This document shows, one piece after another, positions 44,333-53,607 of a stretch of DNA of 64,000 nucleotides (positions are counted from its first letter, which is position 1; each line of letters opens with the position of its first letter). The translations under genes were made by a program, and so were the position numbers. The stretch is taken from positions 3,472,001 to 3,536,000 of the forward strand of contig NZ_AP022595.1 of NCBI RefSeq assembly GCF_010731875.1, read 5' to 3'. The DNA is from Mycolicibacterium sarraceniae (GTDB lineage Bacteria > Actinomycetota > Actinomycetes > Mycobacteriales > Mycobacteriaceae). Under the pieces are notes generated by a model, which saw only the letters and a program-made list of their open reading frames with translations, did not search any database and had not been told where the DNA came from.

Positions 44333-45517
44333 TTGAGCTTTGACCGCAGCTACCTGACTAAACGCGTTGTGAAACGCCCGCTAGTAGGTGTAGTTGCGGC
44401 GCTGACGCTCTTTTCGGTTGTTATCTCCGGGTCGGTGCATGCCGACCCTGCCGAAGACGGTGTGGCAAAGCTGAACGAACTGTCACGACAAGCAGAACAA
44501 CTCACCGAGTCGATGCATTCCGCTCAGCTTGATCTTGAGAAGAAGCTGCAAGCAGAGGGTGCCGCCGAGAAGAAGCACGCCGACGACCTCGTCGCCGCGG
44601 AGGCGGCTAGAGCCCAGTTGACTACCTATCAAGGCGCGGTCGACAAATTTGCTGTCGCGGTATACATGGGCGGCAGCACGGACGGACTGAGCGCCATCCT
44701 GACCGCCGAGTCGCCCCAGGGCCTGATCGACAAGCTGACCGTGCAGCGCGCGATGGCCACCGAGATGTCCGCCCAGATGCAGAACTATCGGCGGGCTGAC
44801 GATGAACTTCGCCAGGCCGAGGCCGCCTCGGCCAAGTCGGCCGCCGACGCCAAGACGGCCGCCGAACAGGCCGCCGCGGTGCGCGCCGACCTGCAGCGCA
44901 AGCAGTCCCAACTTCAGGTCCAGATCACGGCGGTGAAGTCGCGCTACCAGACTCTGACCCCCGACCAGCGGACGGCGCTCGCCGCACCCGGACCGGTCCC
45001 GCCGGCCGACATCGTGGCCTTGGATGCCCCGGCGGGTCTGCCGCCGCTGGCCGATGTGCCCCCGCCAGCGCCGGACGCGCTGCCCGCTCTGCTGCCGCCA
45101 GACGCCCCGCCGCCACCGGACGCAGCGCAGATCATTCCGATGGCCGCGGTCCCCGCCCCCGGTCCGGGTGGCGACCAGGCTGCCGTCGCCGTGCAGGCCG
45201 CCCTGACCCGAATCGGCGACCCCTACGTCTGGGGCGGTTCCGGTCCCAACCAGTTCGACTGCTCCGGCCTGGTGATGTGGGCCTTCCGACAGGCCGGCAT
45301 CTTCCTGCCGCACTCCAGTCAGGCGCTGGCCAACGGCGGTCAGCCGGTCTCGATGGACCAGATGCAGCCCGGTGACGTGGTCAACTACTACTCCGACGCC
45401 TCGCACTCGGCGATCTACATCGGTGACGGCATGATGGTCCACGCTTCCACGTTCGGCCGCCCGGTGATGATCTCCCCGGTCAACAACGCCCCGATCTACA
45501 ACGTCCGCCGCTACTGA
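44333..45517 (+). CDS. ripC: Secreted NlpC/P60 peptidoglycan endopeptidase (RipC-like)
   Basis: 394 aa from a TTG at 44333, with AAAGGA about 10 nt before it. Signal peptide (RPLVGVVAALTLFSVVISGS, cleavage near VHA-DP), a long coiled-coil domain (about residues 45-215, many Ala/Glu/Lys heptads), a Pro/Ala-rich linker, and the C-terminal NlpC/P60 domain: catalytic Cys310 in FDCSGLVMWAF, His358 in SDASHSAIYIGDG and His370 in MMVHAS. Cleaves D-glutamyl-meso-DAP bonds in the wall. In M. tuberculosis RipC is activated through FtsEX acting on the coiled coil. A small hairpin (44292-44309) lies in its leader. Confidence 0.92.
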   Translation: MSFDRSYLTKRVVKRPLVGVVAALTLFSVVISGSVHADPAEDGVAKLNELSRQAEQLTESMHSAQLDLEKKLQAEGAAEKKHADDLVAAEAARAQLTTYQGAVDKFAVAVYMGGSTDGLSAILTAESPQGLIDKLTVQRAMATEMSAQMQNYRRADDELRQAEAASAKSAADAKTAAEQAAAVRADLQRKQSQLQVQITAVKSRYQTLTPDQRTALAAPGPVPPADIVALDAPAGLPPLADVPPPAPDALPALLPPDAPPPPDAAQIIPMAAVPAPGPGGDQAAVAVQAALTRIGDPYVWGGSGPNQFDCSGLVMWAFRQAGIFLPHSSQALANGGQPVSMDQMQPGDVVNYYSDASHSAIYIGDGMMVHASTFGRPVMISPVNNAPIYNVRRY

Positions 45518-45551
45518 CCGGCGGCGCCGGCTGGGCGTCATTCTCGCCGTC

Positions 45552-46367
45552 GTGTTGGTTACCGAACTGCTGGTGGGCTCGGCGCTGATCGCCACGGCGT
45601 CCGTCCCGCCCGGTGCGCCACCCGCGCCGGCCGTCGCGGTTCCCACCCCGGCCCCACTGGTCGTTGGTGACGGGCGCATCGTGCGGCTGATCAGCCTGGG
45701 TGGTGCCGGTACCGATGGCCTGCTCACCCGGATCGCCAGCGCCACCGGCGATGCCGTCGGTGCCGTCGAGAGGTTCTGGGGCACCGACTGGGACCACGAG
45801 ATCGTCGTGATCGCCGCGGACTCGCAAGCCCAGTTCGTCGCCGAGGCCGGCCTGGCGCCGAGTGGGAACTGGGCGGACATCGCCGCGGTATCGGTCGCCG
45901 ACGGCGTCGACTTCGCCCACCACCACGCCACCGGTCAGCGGATGGTGTTCGCTCCGGGGGCCGCCGGCATGAGCGCAGGATCGCTGCGAATTGTGTTGAC
46001 CCACGAGCTGTTTCACTTCGCGGCGCGGGCCGATACCGCACTGGACGCGCCGCGCTGGCTGGTCGAGGGGGTGGCCGACTTCGTGGCGCGGCCGCCCGAG
46101 CCGCTGCCACCCGACGCCGCGGCTAACACCGCGCTTCCGGTCGACGCCGACCTGGACGTGGCCGGCCCGCAGCGCGAGCGGGGTTATGACCGTGCCTGGT
46201 GGTTCGCGCGGTTCGTCGCTGACAGCTACGGCGTCGACGCGTTGCGCCGGCTGTACGGGCAGGCCTGCGGGCCCGGTCACGGCGACTTCGCGACCGCGGT
46301 GCAGCGCGCGCTCGGCGCCGATACCGCGGCGCTACGCGCCCGGTGGGCACAGTGGCTGACCCGCTAG
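45552..46367 (+). CDS. Membrane-anchored or secreted zinc-metallopeptidase-like protein
   Basis: 271 aa from the GTG at 45552, the only usual start codon after an in-frame stop. Upstream in frame the sequence RRRRLGVILAV would complete a signal peptide (VLVTELLVGSALIATASVPP), so the true start may be a non-standard codon. H-E-x-x-H motif in VLTHELFHFAARAD, with a downstream Glu in APRWLVEGVADFVAR, the gluzincin pattern, so a zinc peptidase is likely. C-terminal half is helical (WWFARFVADSYGVDALRRLY). The Asp after the signal region and many Pro/Ala suggest a wall-side linker. Substrate unknown; follows ripC by 35 bp and may be in its operon. Confidence 0.72.
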   Translation: MLVTELLVGSALIATASVPPGAPPAPAVAVPTPAPLVVGDGRIVRLISLGGAGTDGLLTRIASATGDAVGAVERFWGTDWDHEIVVIAADSQAQFVAEAGLAPSGNWADIAAVSVADGVDFAHHHATGQRMVFAPGAAGMSAGSLRIVLTHELFHFAARADTALDAPRWLVEGVADFVARPPEPLPPDAAANTALPVDADLDVAGPQRERGYDRAWWFARFVADSYGVDALRRLYGQACGPGHGDFATAVQRALGADTAALRARWAQWLTR

Positions 46368-46379
46368 CCTAGGTAACCG

Positions 46380-47528
46380 ATGACGCGGATCCTGCTGGTC
46401 ACCAATGACTTTCCGCCCCGCCGTGGCGGTATCCAGTCTTACCTCGAGCACTTCATCGACCGGCTGGCCGACACCGGTGAACACGAGCTCACGGTCTATG
46501 CCCCGAAGTGGAAGGGCGCCGACGACTACGACCAGGCGGCCGGCTACCGCGTTGTGCGGCACCCCGGCACATTGATGATTCCTGAGCCGGGGGTGGACCG
46601 CAGGATGCGGGCCCTGATCCGCGAGCACGGAATCGAAACCGTGTGGTTCGGCGCCGCCGCGCCGTTGGCGCTGCTGGCCAACCGGGCTCGCGGCGCTGGT
46701 GCGCGCCGCGTGCTGGCCAGCACCCACGGCCATGAGGTGGGCTGGTCGATGCTGCCGGTCGCCCGTTCGGCGTTGCGGCGCATCGGCGAGGACACCGACA
46801 TCGTGACGTTCATCAGTCACTACACCCGCGGCCGGGTCGCCGCCGCGTTCGGTCCGAACGCGGCCCTGGAACACCTACCGGCCGGCGTTGACTCCGACCG
46901 GTTCCGGCCGGACCCCGCGGCCAGGGCCGAATTGCGCACTCGCTATCGCTTGGGTCAGCGGCCGACGATCGTCTGCCTGTCCCGGCTGGTGCCGCGTAAG
47001 GGCCAGGACATGCTGATCAAGGCGCTGCCCGGCATCCGCCGCCGGATCAGTGATGCCGTTCTGGTGATCGTCGGCAGCGGACCCTACGCCGAGGACCTGC
47101 ACGAGCTGGCCGGCAACGTCGGCGTGAGCGATCACGTCATCTTCACCGGCGCGGTGCCCAGCGCCGAACTGCCCGGCCACTACGCGATGGCCGATGTCTT
47201 CGCAATGCCCTGTCGCACAAGGGGTTCCGGCCTGGACGTGGAAGGGCTGGGTATCGTCTTCCTGGAAGCATCGGCCACCGGGGTGCCGGTGGTTGCCGGT
47301 GACTCGGGCGGTGCCCCCGAAGCGGTCAAGGAGGGCGAGACCGGCCGGGTGGTCGACGGGCGCTCGATCGAGCAGATCGCCGACGCCGTCTCGGGCATCC
47401 TCGCCGATCCCGCATTGGCCGCGCGGATGGGGGAGTCCGGCCGACAGTGGGTCGAGACGGACTGGAACTGGGCCGCGCACACGGCGCGGCTTTCCGAACT
47501 CCTGGGTGCGGTCGATCGCACCGTGTGA
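46380..47528 (+). CDS. pimB: GDP-mannose-dependent alpha-(1-6)-phosphatidylinositol monomannoside mannosyltransferase
   Basis: 382 aa, ATG 12 nt after the metallopeptidase. GT-B glycosyltransferase of family GT4: N-terminal VTNDFPPRRGGIQSYLEHFI, THGHEVGWSM, PAGVDSDRFRPD linker, and the donor-site C-terminus CLSRLVPRKGQDMLIKALP, VGSGPYAEDLHELAGN, and the E-x7-E motif region EGLGIVFLEASATGVPVVAG. This is PimB' (Rv2188c type), which adds the second mannose to PIM1 on the cytoplasmic face. Length matches. The mptC and mptA genes in this window act later in the same pathway. Confidence 0.94.
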   Translation: MTRILLVTNDFPPRRGGIQSYLEHFIDRLADTGEHELTVYAPKWKGADDYDQAAGYRVVRHPGTLMIPEPGVDRRMRALIREHGIETVWFGAAAPLALLANRARGAGARRVLASTHGHEVGWSMLPVARSALRRIGEDTDIVTFISHYTRGRVAAAFGPNAALEHLPAGVDSDRFRPDPAARAELRTRYRLGQRPTIVCLSRLVPRKGQDMLIKALPGIRRRISDAVLVIVGSGPYAEDLHELAGNVGVSDHVIFTGAVPSAELPGHYAMADVFAMPCRTRGSGLDVEGLGIVFLEASATGVPVVAGDSGGAPEAVKEGETGRVVDGRSIEQIADAVSGILADPALAARMGESGRQWVETDWNWAAHTARLSELLGAVDRTV

Positions 47529-47538
47529 CGATGTGCCG

Positions 47539-47568
47539 ATGAGCATGAGCATGAGCATGAGCATGAGC
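47539..47568 (+). repeat. Hexanucleotide repeat (ATGAGC)5 at the cutinase start
   Basis: Five perfect copies of ATGAGC, each providing an in-frame ATG, so the gene starts Met-Ser five times. Copy number can change without changing the frame. Confidence 0.95.
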
Positions 47569-48207
47569 AGGATCGCGTCACTCGTCGGCATTCTGGCCGC
47601 CGTGACGGTGCTGTTCGCCCCAGTCGGCACCGCACGGGCCGACGACTGTCCTGACGTCGAGGTGATCTTCGCCCGCGGCACCGGCGAACCGCCCGGCGTC
47701 GGCCGGGTGGGCCAGGCGTTCGCCGATGCCCTCGCGGCCCGGCTGGGCGGCCGGACCATGGACACCTACGGAGTGAACTACCCGGCCAGCCTGAACTTCC
47801 TCGCCGCCGCCTCCGGCGCCGACGACGCAGCCGCCCGCATCGCGGACATGGGTGTCCGGTGCCCGCAGACATCGCTGGTGCTGGGCGGGTTCTCCCAGGG
47901 TGCGGCGGCGGTCTCGATGCTGGCCGGTGTTCCGCCGGTCGGACCGCGGATCGGCAGCATCGGATCGGCTCCACCGCTGCCGCCGGCCAGTGCCGGTCAG
48001 GTCGCCGCGGTCGCGGTGTTCGGCAATCCCGGCGCCCGGTTCGGCAGCCCGCTGTCGAGCACGGGCCAGTTCGCCGGCCGCGCGATCGACGTCTGCAGCG
48101 GTGGTGACCCGATCTGCTCGGCCGGACGCGATCGCGCTGCGCACAGCGCCTACGAGCGGCCGCCCTACCCGGACCAGGTTGCGGCCTTCGTCGCCGGTCT
48201 GATCTGA
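47539..48207 (+). CDS. Secreted cutinase-like esterase (Culp family)
   Basis: 222 aa if the first of five repeated ATGs is used, 214 aa if the last. Signal peptide (IASLVGILAAVTVLFAPVGT, cleavage at ARA-DD). Cutinase/serine esterase fold: CPDVEVIFARGTGEPPGVG, nucleophile Ser in VLGGFSQGAAAVS (G-x-S-x-G), Asp in VCSGGDPIC and His in RAAHSAYERP, plus the four family cysteines forming two disulfides. Hydrolyses lipid esters outside the cell. Follows pimB by ten bases, probably same transcript. Confidence 0.92.
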   Translation: MSMSMSMSMSRIASLVGILAAVTVLFAPVGTARADDCPDVEVIFARGTGEPPGVGRVGQAFADALAARLGGRTMDTYGVNYPASLNFLAAASGADDAAARIADMGVRCPQTSLVLGGFSQGAAAVSMLAGVPPVGPRIGSIGSAPPLPPASAGQVAAVAVFGNPGARFGSPLSSTGQFAGRAIDVCSGGDPICSAGRDRAAHSAYERPPYPDQVAAFVAGLI

Positions 48208-48224
48208 GGAGTACCCTCATCCGG

Positions 48225-49361
48225 GTGCGCGTCGGCCCCCACCTCGACCTCCGCGCCGGGGTATCCCGCCGGGTAGGCGGGCGGCGGGACGCGCTCACCG
48301 GGCTGCGGGCAGTGGCGGCGCTGTTGGTGGTCGGCACCCACGCGGCGTTCGCGACCGGCAAGCTCACCCACGGCTACATCGGCCTGGTGTGGGCTCGTCT
48401 GGAGGTCGGCGTCTCGATCTTCTTCGCGCTGTCCGGTTTCCTGTTGTTCCGCCCGTGGGTCGCCGCGGCGGCCGATGCGACGGTGGCACCGTCGGCCCGG
48501 GCCTACGCTCAGCGCCGGCTGCGCCGGATCATGCCCGCCTACGTGGTGACGGTCTTACTGGCCTACGGGGTTTACTCGTTCTACTCGACCGGACCCAACC
48601 CCGGGCAGAGTCTCGCGGGGTTGGTCCGCCACCTCACCCTGACCCAGATCTACACCGACAACTATCTGGTCACCTACCTTCATCGTGGCTTGTCGCAGAC
48701 CTGGAGCCTGGCCGTGGAGGTGGCGTTCTACGCGGTACTGCCGCTGCTGGCCCATCTGCTGCTGGTGGTGCTGTGCGGTGATCAATGGCACCCGCGCCGG
48801 CTGCTGATCGGGCTGGCCGGCCTGGCCGCGATCAGTCCGGTATGGCTGATCGTGCTCAACACAACCGACTGGCTGCCGAATTCGGCGGGGATGTGGCTGC
48901 CGGCGCAGCTGGCCCCCTTCGCGGGCGGGATGGCCGTGGCGGTGCTGCATGTCATGGGAGTGCGCTGGCGGGCCGGGTTGCTGGCGGTTGCCGCGGGGCT
49001 GCTCTTCCTGGTGGTGTCCACCCCGCTGGCGGGCGCGGTCACTCTTGGCCCGGTACCGCTGTGGGAGCCACTGACCAAGGCGATGCTGTACGCCGCCATC
49101 GCGACGCTGGTGGTGGCGGCGCCCACGTTGGGTGAGCGCGGGATGGTCGACCGGCTGCTGGCCAGCAAGCTTATGGTCTGGCTCGGTGAGATCTCCTACG
49201 AGATCTTCCTGCTACACGTCCTGGTGATGGCGGTGGTGCTCGGCACGGTGCTGGGCTGGCCGTTGTTCACCGGCTCACTTCCGGGCTTGTTCCTGCTGAC
49301 GCTGGCCGTCACGATTCCGCTGGCCTGGCTGCTGCACCGCGTCACCGCGGTTCGTGGCTAG
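48225..49361 (+). CDS. Acyltransferase 3 family membrane protein
   Basis: 378 aa from the GTG at 48225. About ten membrane helices with the family start RRDALTGLRAVAALLVVGTH (conserved R-x-x-A and a His), EVGVSIFFALSGFLLFRPWV (F-F-x-x-S-G-F-L), RRLRRIMPAYVV, and QTWSLAVEVAFYAVLPLLAH (S-L-x-x-E). These proteins transfer acetyl or longer acyl groups to cell-surface carbohydrates or lipids; target unknown here. Its place between a cutinase and fadD15 fits envelope lipid modification. The 188 bp after its stop (49362-49549) contain no gene I can support. Confidence 0.9.
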   Translation: MRVGPHLDLRAGVSRRVGGRRDALTGLRAVAALLVVGTHAAFATGKLTHGYIGLVWARLEVGVSIFFALSGFLLFRPWVAAAADATVAPSARAYAQRRLRRIMPAYVVTVLLAYGVYSFYSTGPNPGQSLAGLVRHLTLTQIYTDNYLVTYLHRGLSQTWSLAVEVAFYAVLPLLAHLLLVVLCGDQWHPRRLLIGLAGLAAISPVWLIVLNTTDWLPNSAGMWLPAQLAPFAGGMAVAVLHVMGVRWRAGLLAVAAGLLFLVVSTPLAGAVTLGPVPLWEPLTKAMLYAAIATLVVAAPTLGERGMVDRLLASKLMVWLGEISYEIFLLHVLVMAVVLGTVLGWPLFTGSLPGLFLLTLAVTIPLAWLLHRVTAVRG

Positions 49362-49549
49362 GTATCGGTGCCGGGGCACCCGTCAAACGCATTCCGGGTC
49401 CAGGTGGGGTGCGCTTTCATGTTTTCGGCACACCATGTCGCCCTGTCCTCGGTCGTGCTCGTGCACTCATCGGCATGTTGATCCTTGAGGGCCTGCGCCG
49501 ACGACACCGGCGACGCGCATCATGCGGTACATGAATCGCATGGTGTTGC

Positions 49550-51334
49550 TCACTTTGTATAGATCGCGTCGATATCGGCGGCAAACTTCTCCGCCACCAC
49601 ATTGCGCTTGACCTTGAGTGTCGGCGTCAGCTCGCCGGTGGCAACGGTGAAGTCGCACGGCAGGATCCGGAACTTGCGGATCGATTCCGCATGCGACACA
49701 TGCTGATTGGCGTCCTTGATGGCCAACTCGATCTCGGCGATCAGATCGGGATCCTCCCGCAGGTCACTGACGGAGGCGCCGGCCGACTTGCCGTGGTGGG
49801 ACTTCCACACGTCGAATGCCTCGGGGTCGATGGCGATCAGCACACCGATGAACGGCTGGTTGTCGCCGACGGCCATCGCCTGGCTGATCAGCGGATGGGC
49901 CCGCAGCGCGTCCTCGAGTACCGCGGGGGCAACGTTCTTGCCCCCCGCCGTCACGATGATCTCCTTCTTGCGGCCGGTGATCGACAGGAACCCGTCGGCA
50001 TCCACACTGGCCAAGTCGCCGGTGTGGAACCAGCCGTCGATGATCGCCTCGCTGGTGGCTTTGTCGTTGCGCCAGTAGCCGTCTGATACCACGCCGCCCT
50101 TGACCAGCAGCTCGCCGTCGCCGGCGATCGCCATGCTGTTACCCGGTACCAGCTTGCCGACGGTGCCCACCTTGAGCTCGCCGATCCGGTTCACGGTGAT
50201 CGCCGCACTGGTCTCGGTCAGCCCATAGCCTTCATAGATCGACAGTCCGACGCCGCGGTAGAAGTGGCCCAGCCGTTTGCCCAGTGGCGCGCCACCGGAG
50301 ATCGCCGCGCGGCAGTCGCCACCGAGGGCAGCACGCAGCGTGCCATAGACCAGCCGGTCGAAGACGGTGTGGGCGGCCTTGAGCAGGAGGTTGGGCTGTC
50401 CGGCTTCGAGGGCCTCGCTGTAGGCGATCGCCGTCTTGGTGGCTAGCTCGAAGACCTTGCTCTTGCCACCGTCGCGGGCATTCAATTCCGCTGTGTTGTA
50501 GACCTTTTCGAATACTCGGGGCACCGACACGACGATCGTCGGCTTGAACACCTGCAGCATCGGCACCAGATTCTTGATATCGCTGGTGTAGCCGACGGTC
50601 ACCTTGTTGGTGATCGCGGTCATCGACAGGCCGCGCGCCAGCACATGCGCCAGCGGCAGAAAAACCAGCAGTCGTTCGTTCTGGCGCAGCAGGGTCGGGA
50701 AACAGGCTGTGGCGCCACGGATTTCAGACAGCAGGTTGGCGTGGGTCAGCGCGACGCCCTTGGGGCGGCCGGTGGTGCCCGAGGTGTAGATCAGGGTCGC
50801 CGGGTCGGCGGACCGCAGCCCGGCCAGCCGGCGGTCTAGCTCGGCGGGGTCGGCGCCGGCCGCGGACTCGGCCAGCTCGTCGAGAGCGTCGGCGCGCAGC
50901 GTCTTGCGCAGGGCAGGCAGAGCCTCATGCAGCTCGGACACCATCTGGGCATGCGCCTCGGTCTCGGTGAACACGAGCACCGCGGCCGAATCCTCCAGTA
51001 CCCAGTGGACCTGCTCGGCCGAGGACGTCTCGTAGATGGGGACGGTGACCCCGCCGATCGACAGGATCGCGTAATCGAGAACGACCCACTCGTACCGGGT
51101 CGCCGACAGGATCGCGACCCGGTCACCGGCCTGCACCCCGTGGGCGATCAATCCCAGCGCCGCCGAGCGGATCTGGGCGGCCACCTCGGCACAGGTGACG
51201 TCCGCCCAGGCGCCGTCGATGAGACGCTGGGCGATCACGTAGTCCGGATCGGTGCTCTCGTGGGAGTAGACGGAGCTGGCGACGTTGTCGTGTTCACCGA
51301 TGGTGAACGACGCGGGAACGCTGTATTCACGCAT
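49550..51334 (-). CDS. fadD15: Long-chain fatty-acid-CoA ligase (FadD15-like)
   Basis: 594 aa from the ATG at 51334; a longer open frame runs into the divergent SRPBCC gene. AMP-forming acyl-CoA synthetase: P-loop-like [20 protein letters not shown], adenine motif [15 protein letters not shown], hinge [23 protein letters not shown] split around the GRKKEII lysine region, and the C-terminal [15 protein letters not shown] with the catalytic Lys. Activates long-chain fatty acids as CoA thioesters. It is divergent from the SRPBCC genes (64 bp). Confidence 0.93.
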   Translation of the reverse strand: MREYSVPASFTIGEHDNVASSVYSHESTDPDYVIAQRLIDGAWADVTCAEVAAQIRSAALGLIAHGVQAGDRVAILSATRYEWVVLDYAILSIGGVTVPIYETSSAEQVHWVLEDSAAVLVFTETEAHAQMVSELHEALPALRKTLRADALDELAESAAGADPAELDRRLAGLRSADPATLIYTSGTTGRPKGVALTHANLLSEIRGATACFPTLLRQNERLLVFLPLAHVLARGLSMTAITNKVTVGYTSDIKNLVPMLQVFKPTIVVSVPRVFEKVYNTAELNARDGGKSKVFELATKTAIAYSEALEAGQPNLLLKAAHTVFDRLVYGTLRAALGGDCRAAISGGAPLGKRLGHFYRGVGLSIYEGYGLTETSAAITVNRIGELKVGTVGKLVPGNSMAIAGDGELLVKGGVVSDGYWRNDKATSEAIIDGWFHTGDLASVDADGFLSITGRKKEIIVTAGGKNVAPAVLEDALRAHPLISQAMAVGDNQPFIGVLIAIDPEAFDVWKSHHGKSAGASVSDLREDPDLIAEIELAIKDANQHVSHAESIRKFRILPCDFTVATGELTPTLKVKRNVVAEKFAADIDAIYTK

Positions 51335-51398
51335 GCCAACCAGCGTAGTCAACGGGCGGGAGGTGGCCGCGGGGGTCCGATATGTGAAGCTAGTGCCC

Positions 51399-51788
51399 AT
51401 GAACAGCATCCAGGTCGCCGACGAGACCTTCGTGGCGGCTGATCCGGCGGCGGTGGGACGTGCGGTCAATGATCGCGCGAGCTGGCGGCGATGGTGGCCG
51501 GATCTGCGGCTGGAGGTCGTCGAGGATCGTGCCGACAAGGGCGTCCGGTGGACCGTCACCGGCCCGCTCACCGGCACTATGGAAATCTGGCTCGAGCCGG
51601 TGCTCGACGGTGTGCTGCTGCACTATTTCCTGCACGCCGAGCCCTCCGGTATTGCGGCCTGGCAACTGGCCAAGATGAAGCTGCCCAAGGTGAACCATGC
51701 GCGCCGGGTCGCTGGAAAACGGATGGCCTTCGAGGTGAAAGCGACACTGGAGGCGGGACGCCCGGTGGGCGTGACGCCCGGGCGCTGA
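51399..51788 (+). CDS. SRPBCC (START-like) ligand-binding protein
   Basis: 129 aa from the ATG at 51399. [20 protein letters not shown] at the N-terminus, then [40 protein letters not shown] and a long C-terminal helix; this is the helix-grip layout of polyketide cyclase/dehydrase-like proteins, which bind hydrophobic ligands. Two such genes stand in tandem here (the second at 51886) followed by an ATPase gene, as in M. tuberculosis (Rv2186c to Rv2184c from memory). Function unknown. Confidence 0.82.
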   Translation: MNSIQVADETFVAADPAAVGRAVNDRASWRRWWPDLRLEVVEDRADKGVRWTVTGPLTGTMEIWLEPVLDGVLLHYFLHAEPSGIAAWQLAKMKLPKVNHARRVAGKRMAFEVKATLEAGRPVGVTPGR

Positions 51789-51885
51789 TATCGGGTCACA
51801 CCCTGGGCCGGGAGGGTACCGTTTGTGGCCGAGGGAGCGCGATCGTCTCGGGTCGCGCAGCGCAAAGCGACGGGAATTGGCAACA

Positions 51886-52320
51886 GTGGCTGACAAGACG
51901 GCGCAGACCATCTACATCGACGCGGATCCTCGCACTGTGATGGACGCCATCGCCGATATCGGTGCATACCCGCAGTGGGTCTCTGAATACCAGGAGACCG
52001 AGGTTCTCGATTCTGACGAAGAGGGTTACCCGCTGACCGCCCGGCTGGTGCTGGATGCCGCGGTGCTCAAGGACACCATGGTGCTGTCCTACGAATGGCC
52101 AGCCGACCGCAAGTCGGTGCGCTGGTCACTGGTGTCCAGCTCGCTGCTGAGGGCGCTCGACGGCGCATACACGTTGGCCCCCAAGGGTTCTGGAACCGAC
52201 GTCACCTACGAGCTCTCGGTGGAGCTGGTCATCCCGATAATCGGGCTGCTCAAGCGCAAGGCTGAGCGGCGGTTGACCGACACGGCACTCAAGGATCTGA
52301 AGAAATGGGTCGAGGGCTGA
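51886..52320 (+). CDS. SRPBCC family protein (TB16.3-like)
   Basis: 144 aa from the GTG at 51886 (VADKTAQTIYIDADPRTVMD); a TTG nine bases earlier is the alternative. START-like fold: YIDADPRTVMDAIADIGAYP then QWVSEYQETEVLD, VLDAAVLKDTMVLSYEWPAD, and the C-terminal helix LLKRKAERRLTDTALKDLKK. Matches the length of the abundant M. tuberculosis protein TB16.3. The ATPase gene begins on the very next base after its stop, so translation is coupled. Ligand unknown. Confidence 0.87.
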   Translation: MADKTAQTIYIDADPRTVMDAIADIGAYPQWVSEYQETEVLDSDEEGYPLTARLVLDAAVLKDTMVLSYEWPADRKSVRWSLVSSSLLRALDGAYTLAPKGSGTDVTYELSVELVIPIIGLLKRKAERRLTDTALKDLKKWVEG

Positions 52321-53607
52321 GTGACCTCTGGTGACGCCCCCGCCGATGCGGGCCTGACCGACCAGGCCCGGATCAGCTTCTTCGTCGGCAAGGGCGGGGT
52401 CGGAAAGTCGACGCTGGCCTCGGCGACGGCGGTGCGCGCGGCGCTGGCCGGTGATCGGGTGCTGGCGGTGTCCACCGACCAGGCACACTCGCTCGGCGAC
52501 GTCCTCGGTGTCGCGGTGCCGCCGACCGGTGGGCGCGAGCCGGTGCGGATTTTCACCGAGGAAGGTACCGACGCCGTCGGCGGCGGCCACCTCGATGCGC
52601 TTGCCCTGGACACCCTGGCGTTGCTGGAGGGCAGATGGCGCGCGATAGCGCCGGTGCTGGCCGCCAGGTTCCCGGATTCCGATCTCAAAAATATTGCCCC
52701 AGAGGAGCTTTCCGCGCTACCGGGTATTCAGGAGGTGCTCGGCCTTGCCGAGGTGGCCGCACTGGCCGACTCTGGCCGCTGGGACTATGTCGTCGTCGAC
52801 TGCGCCTCGACCGCCGATGCCATGCGGATGCTGACGCTGCCTGCGGCGTTCGCGATGTACATCGAACGGGCCTGGCCGCGGCACCGCCGGCTGAGCGCGG
52901 CCCTCGACAGCGCGCACGCCGCGGCGACCGTGGCGGTGATCGAGGGGATCAGCGGCGGGGTCGAAGGGTTGTCCGCGCTGCTCACCGATGGGCTGCGGGT
53001 CAGCGCGCACCTGGTGCTCACCGCCGAGCGGGTGGTCGCCGCCGAGGCCGTGCGCACCCTCGGCTCGCTGGTGCTCATGGGGGTGCGGGTGGCCGAGCTT
53101 CTCGTCAATCAGGTTCTGGTCCAGGACGATTCATACGAATACCGCAATCTTCCCGAGCATCCCGCCTTCGACTGGTACTCCGAGCGGATCGTCGAGCAGC
53201 GGGCGGTTCTCGACGAACTCACTGCCGCGATCGGCGACGTGCAGCTGGTGCTGGCACCGCACCTGCCTGGGGAGCCGATCGGGGCCAAGGCGCTCGGCCA
53301 GCTGCTCGACAGTGCGCGCCGGCGCGACGGCTCGCCGCCGCCCGGGCCGCTGAAGCCGGTGGTGGATCGGGAATCGGGCTCGGGGGTCGATGCGATCTAT
53401 CGCATGCGGCTAGAGTTGTCGCACATCGATCCGGGAACGCTGTCGCTGGGCCGGGTCGACGACGACTTGATCATCGGTGCCGCGGGGATGCGGCGCCGCG
53501 TGCGGCTGGCGTCGGTACTTCGGCGGTGCATCGTGGTGGACGCCGCGCTGCGCGGTACCGAGCTGACCGTGCGCTTCCGACCCAATCCGGAGGTGTGGCC
53601 CGCGTGA
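52321..53607 (+). CDS. ArsA/GET3-like ATPase (Rv2184c type)
   Basis: 428 aa, GTG start immediately after the previous stop. Deviant Walker A ISFFVGKGGVGKSTLASATA, switch-like VLAVSTDQAHSLGDVLGV (the D-x-A-H-S-L of ArsA/Get3), and YVVVDCASTADAMRML as the Walker B region. This group of SIMIBI ATPases does not carry arsenite-binding cysteines here, so arsenite export is unlikely; it may act as a chaperone or regulate the SRPBCC proteins with which it is coupled. It overlaps the next gene (GTGA). Confidence 0.85.
   Translation: MTSGDAPADAGLTDQARISFFVGKGGVGKSTLASATAVRAALAGDRVLAVSTDQAHSLGDVLGVAVPPTGGREPVRIFTEEGTDAVGGGHLDALALDTLALLEGRWRAIAPVLAARFPDSDLKNIAPEELSALPGIQEVLGLAEVAALADSGRWDYVVVDCASTADAMRMLTLPAAFAMYIERAWPRHRRLSAALDSAHAAATVAVIEGISGGVEGLSALLTDGLRVSAHLVLTAERVVAAEAVRTLGSLVLMGVRVAELLVNQVLVQDDSYEYRNLPEHPAFDWYSERIVEQRAVLDELTAAIGDVQLVLAPHLPGEPIGAKALGQLLDSARRRDGSPPPGPLKPVVDRESGSGVDAIYRMRLELSHIDPGTLSLGRVDDDLIIGAAGMRRRVRLASVLRRCIVVDAALRGTELTVRFRPNPEVWPA

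Noticed and set aside
49362..49549. Possible small ORFs between the acyltransferase and fadD15
   Set aside because: No ribosome site, no domain and no support beyond an open frame.
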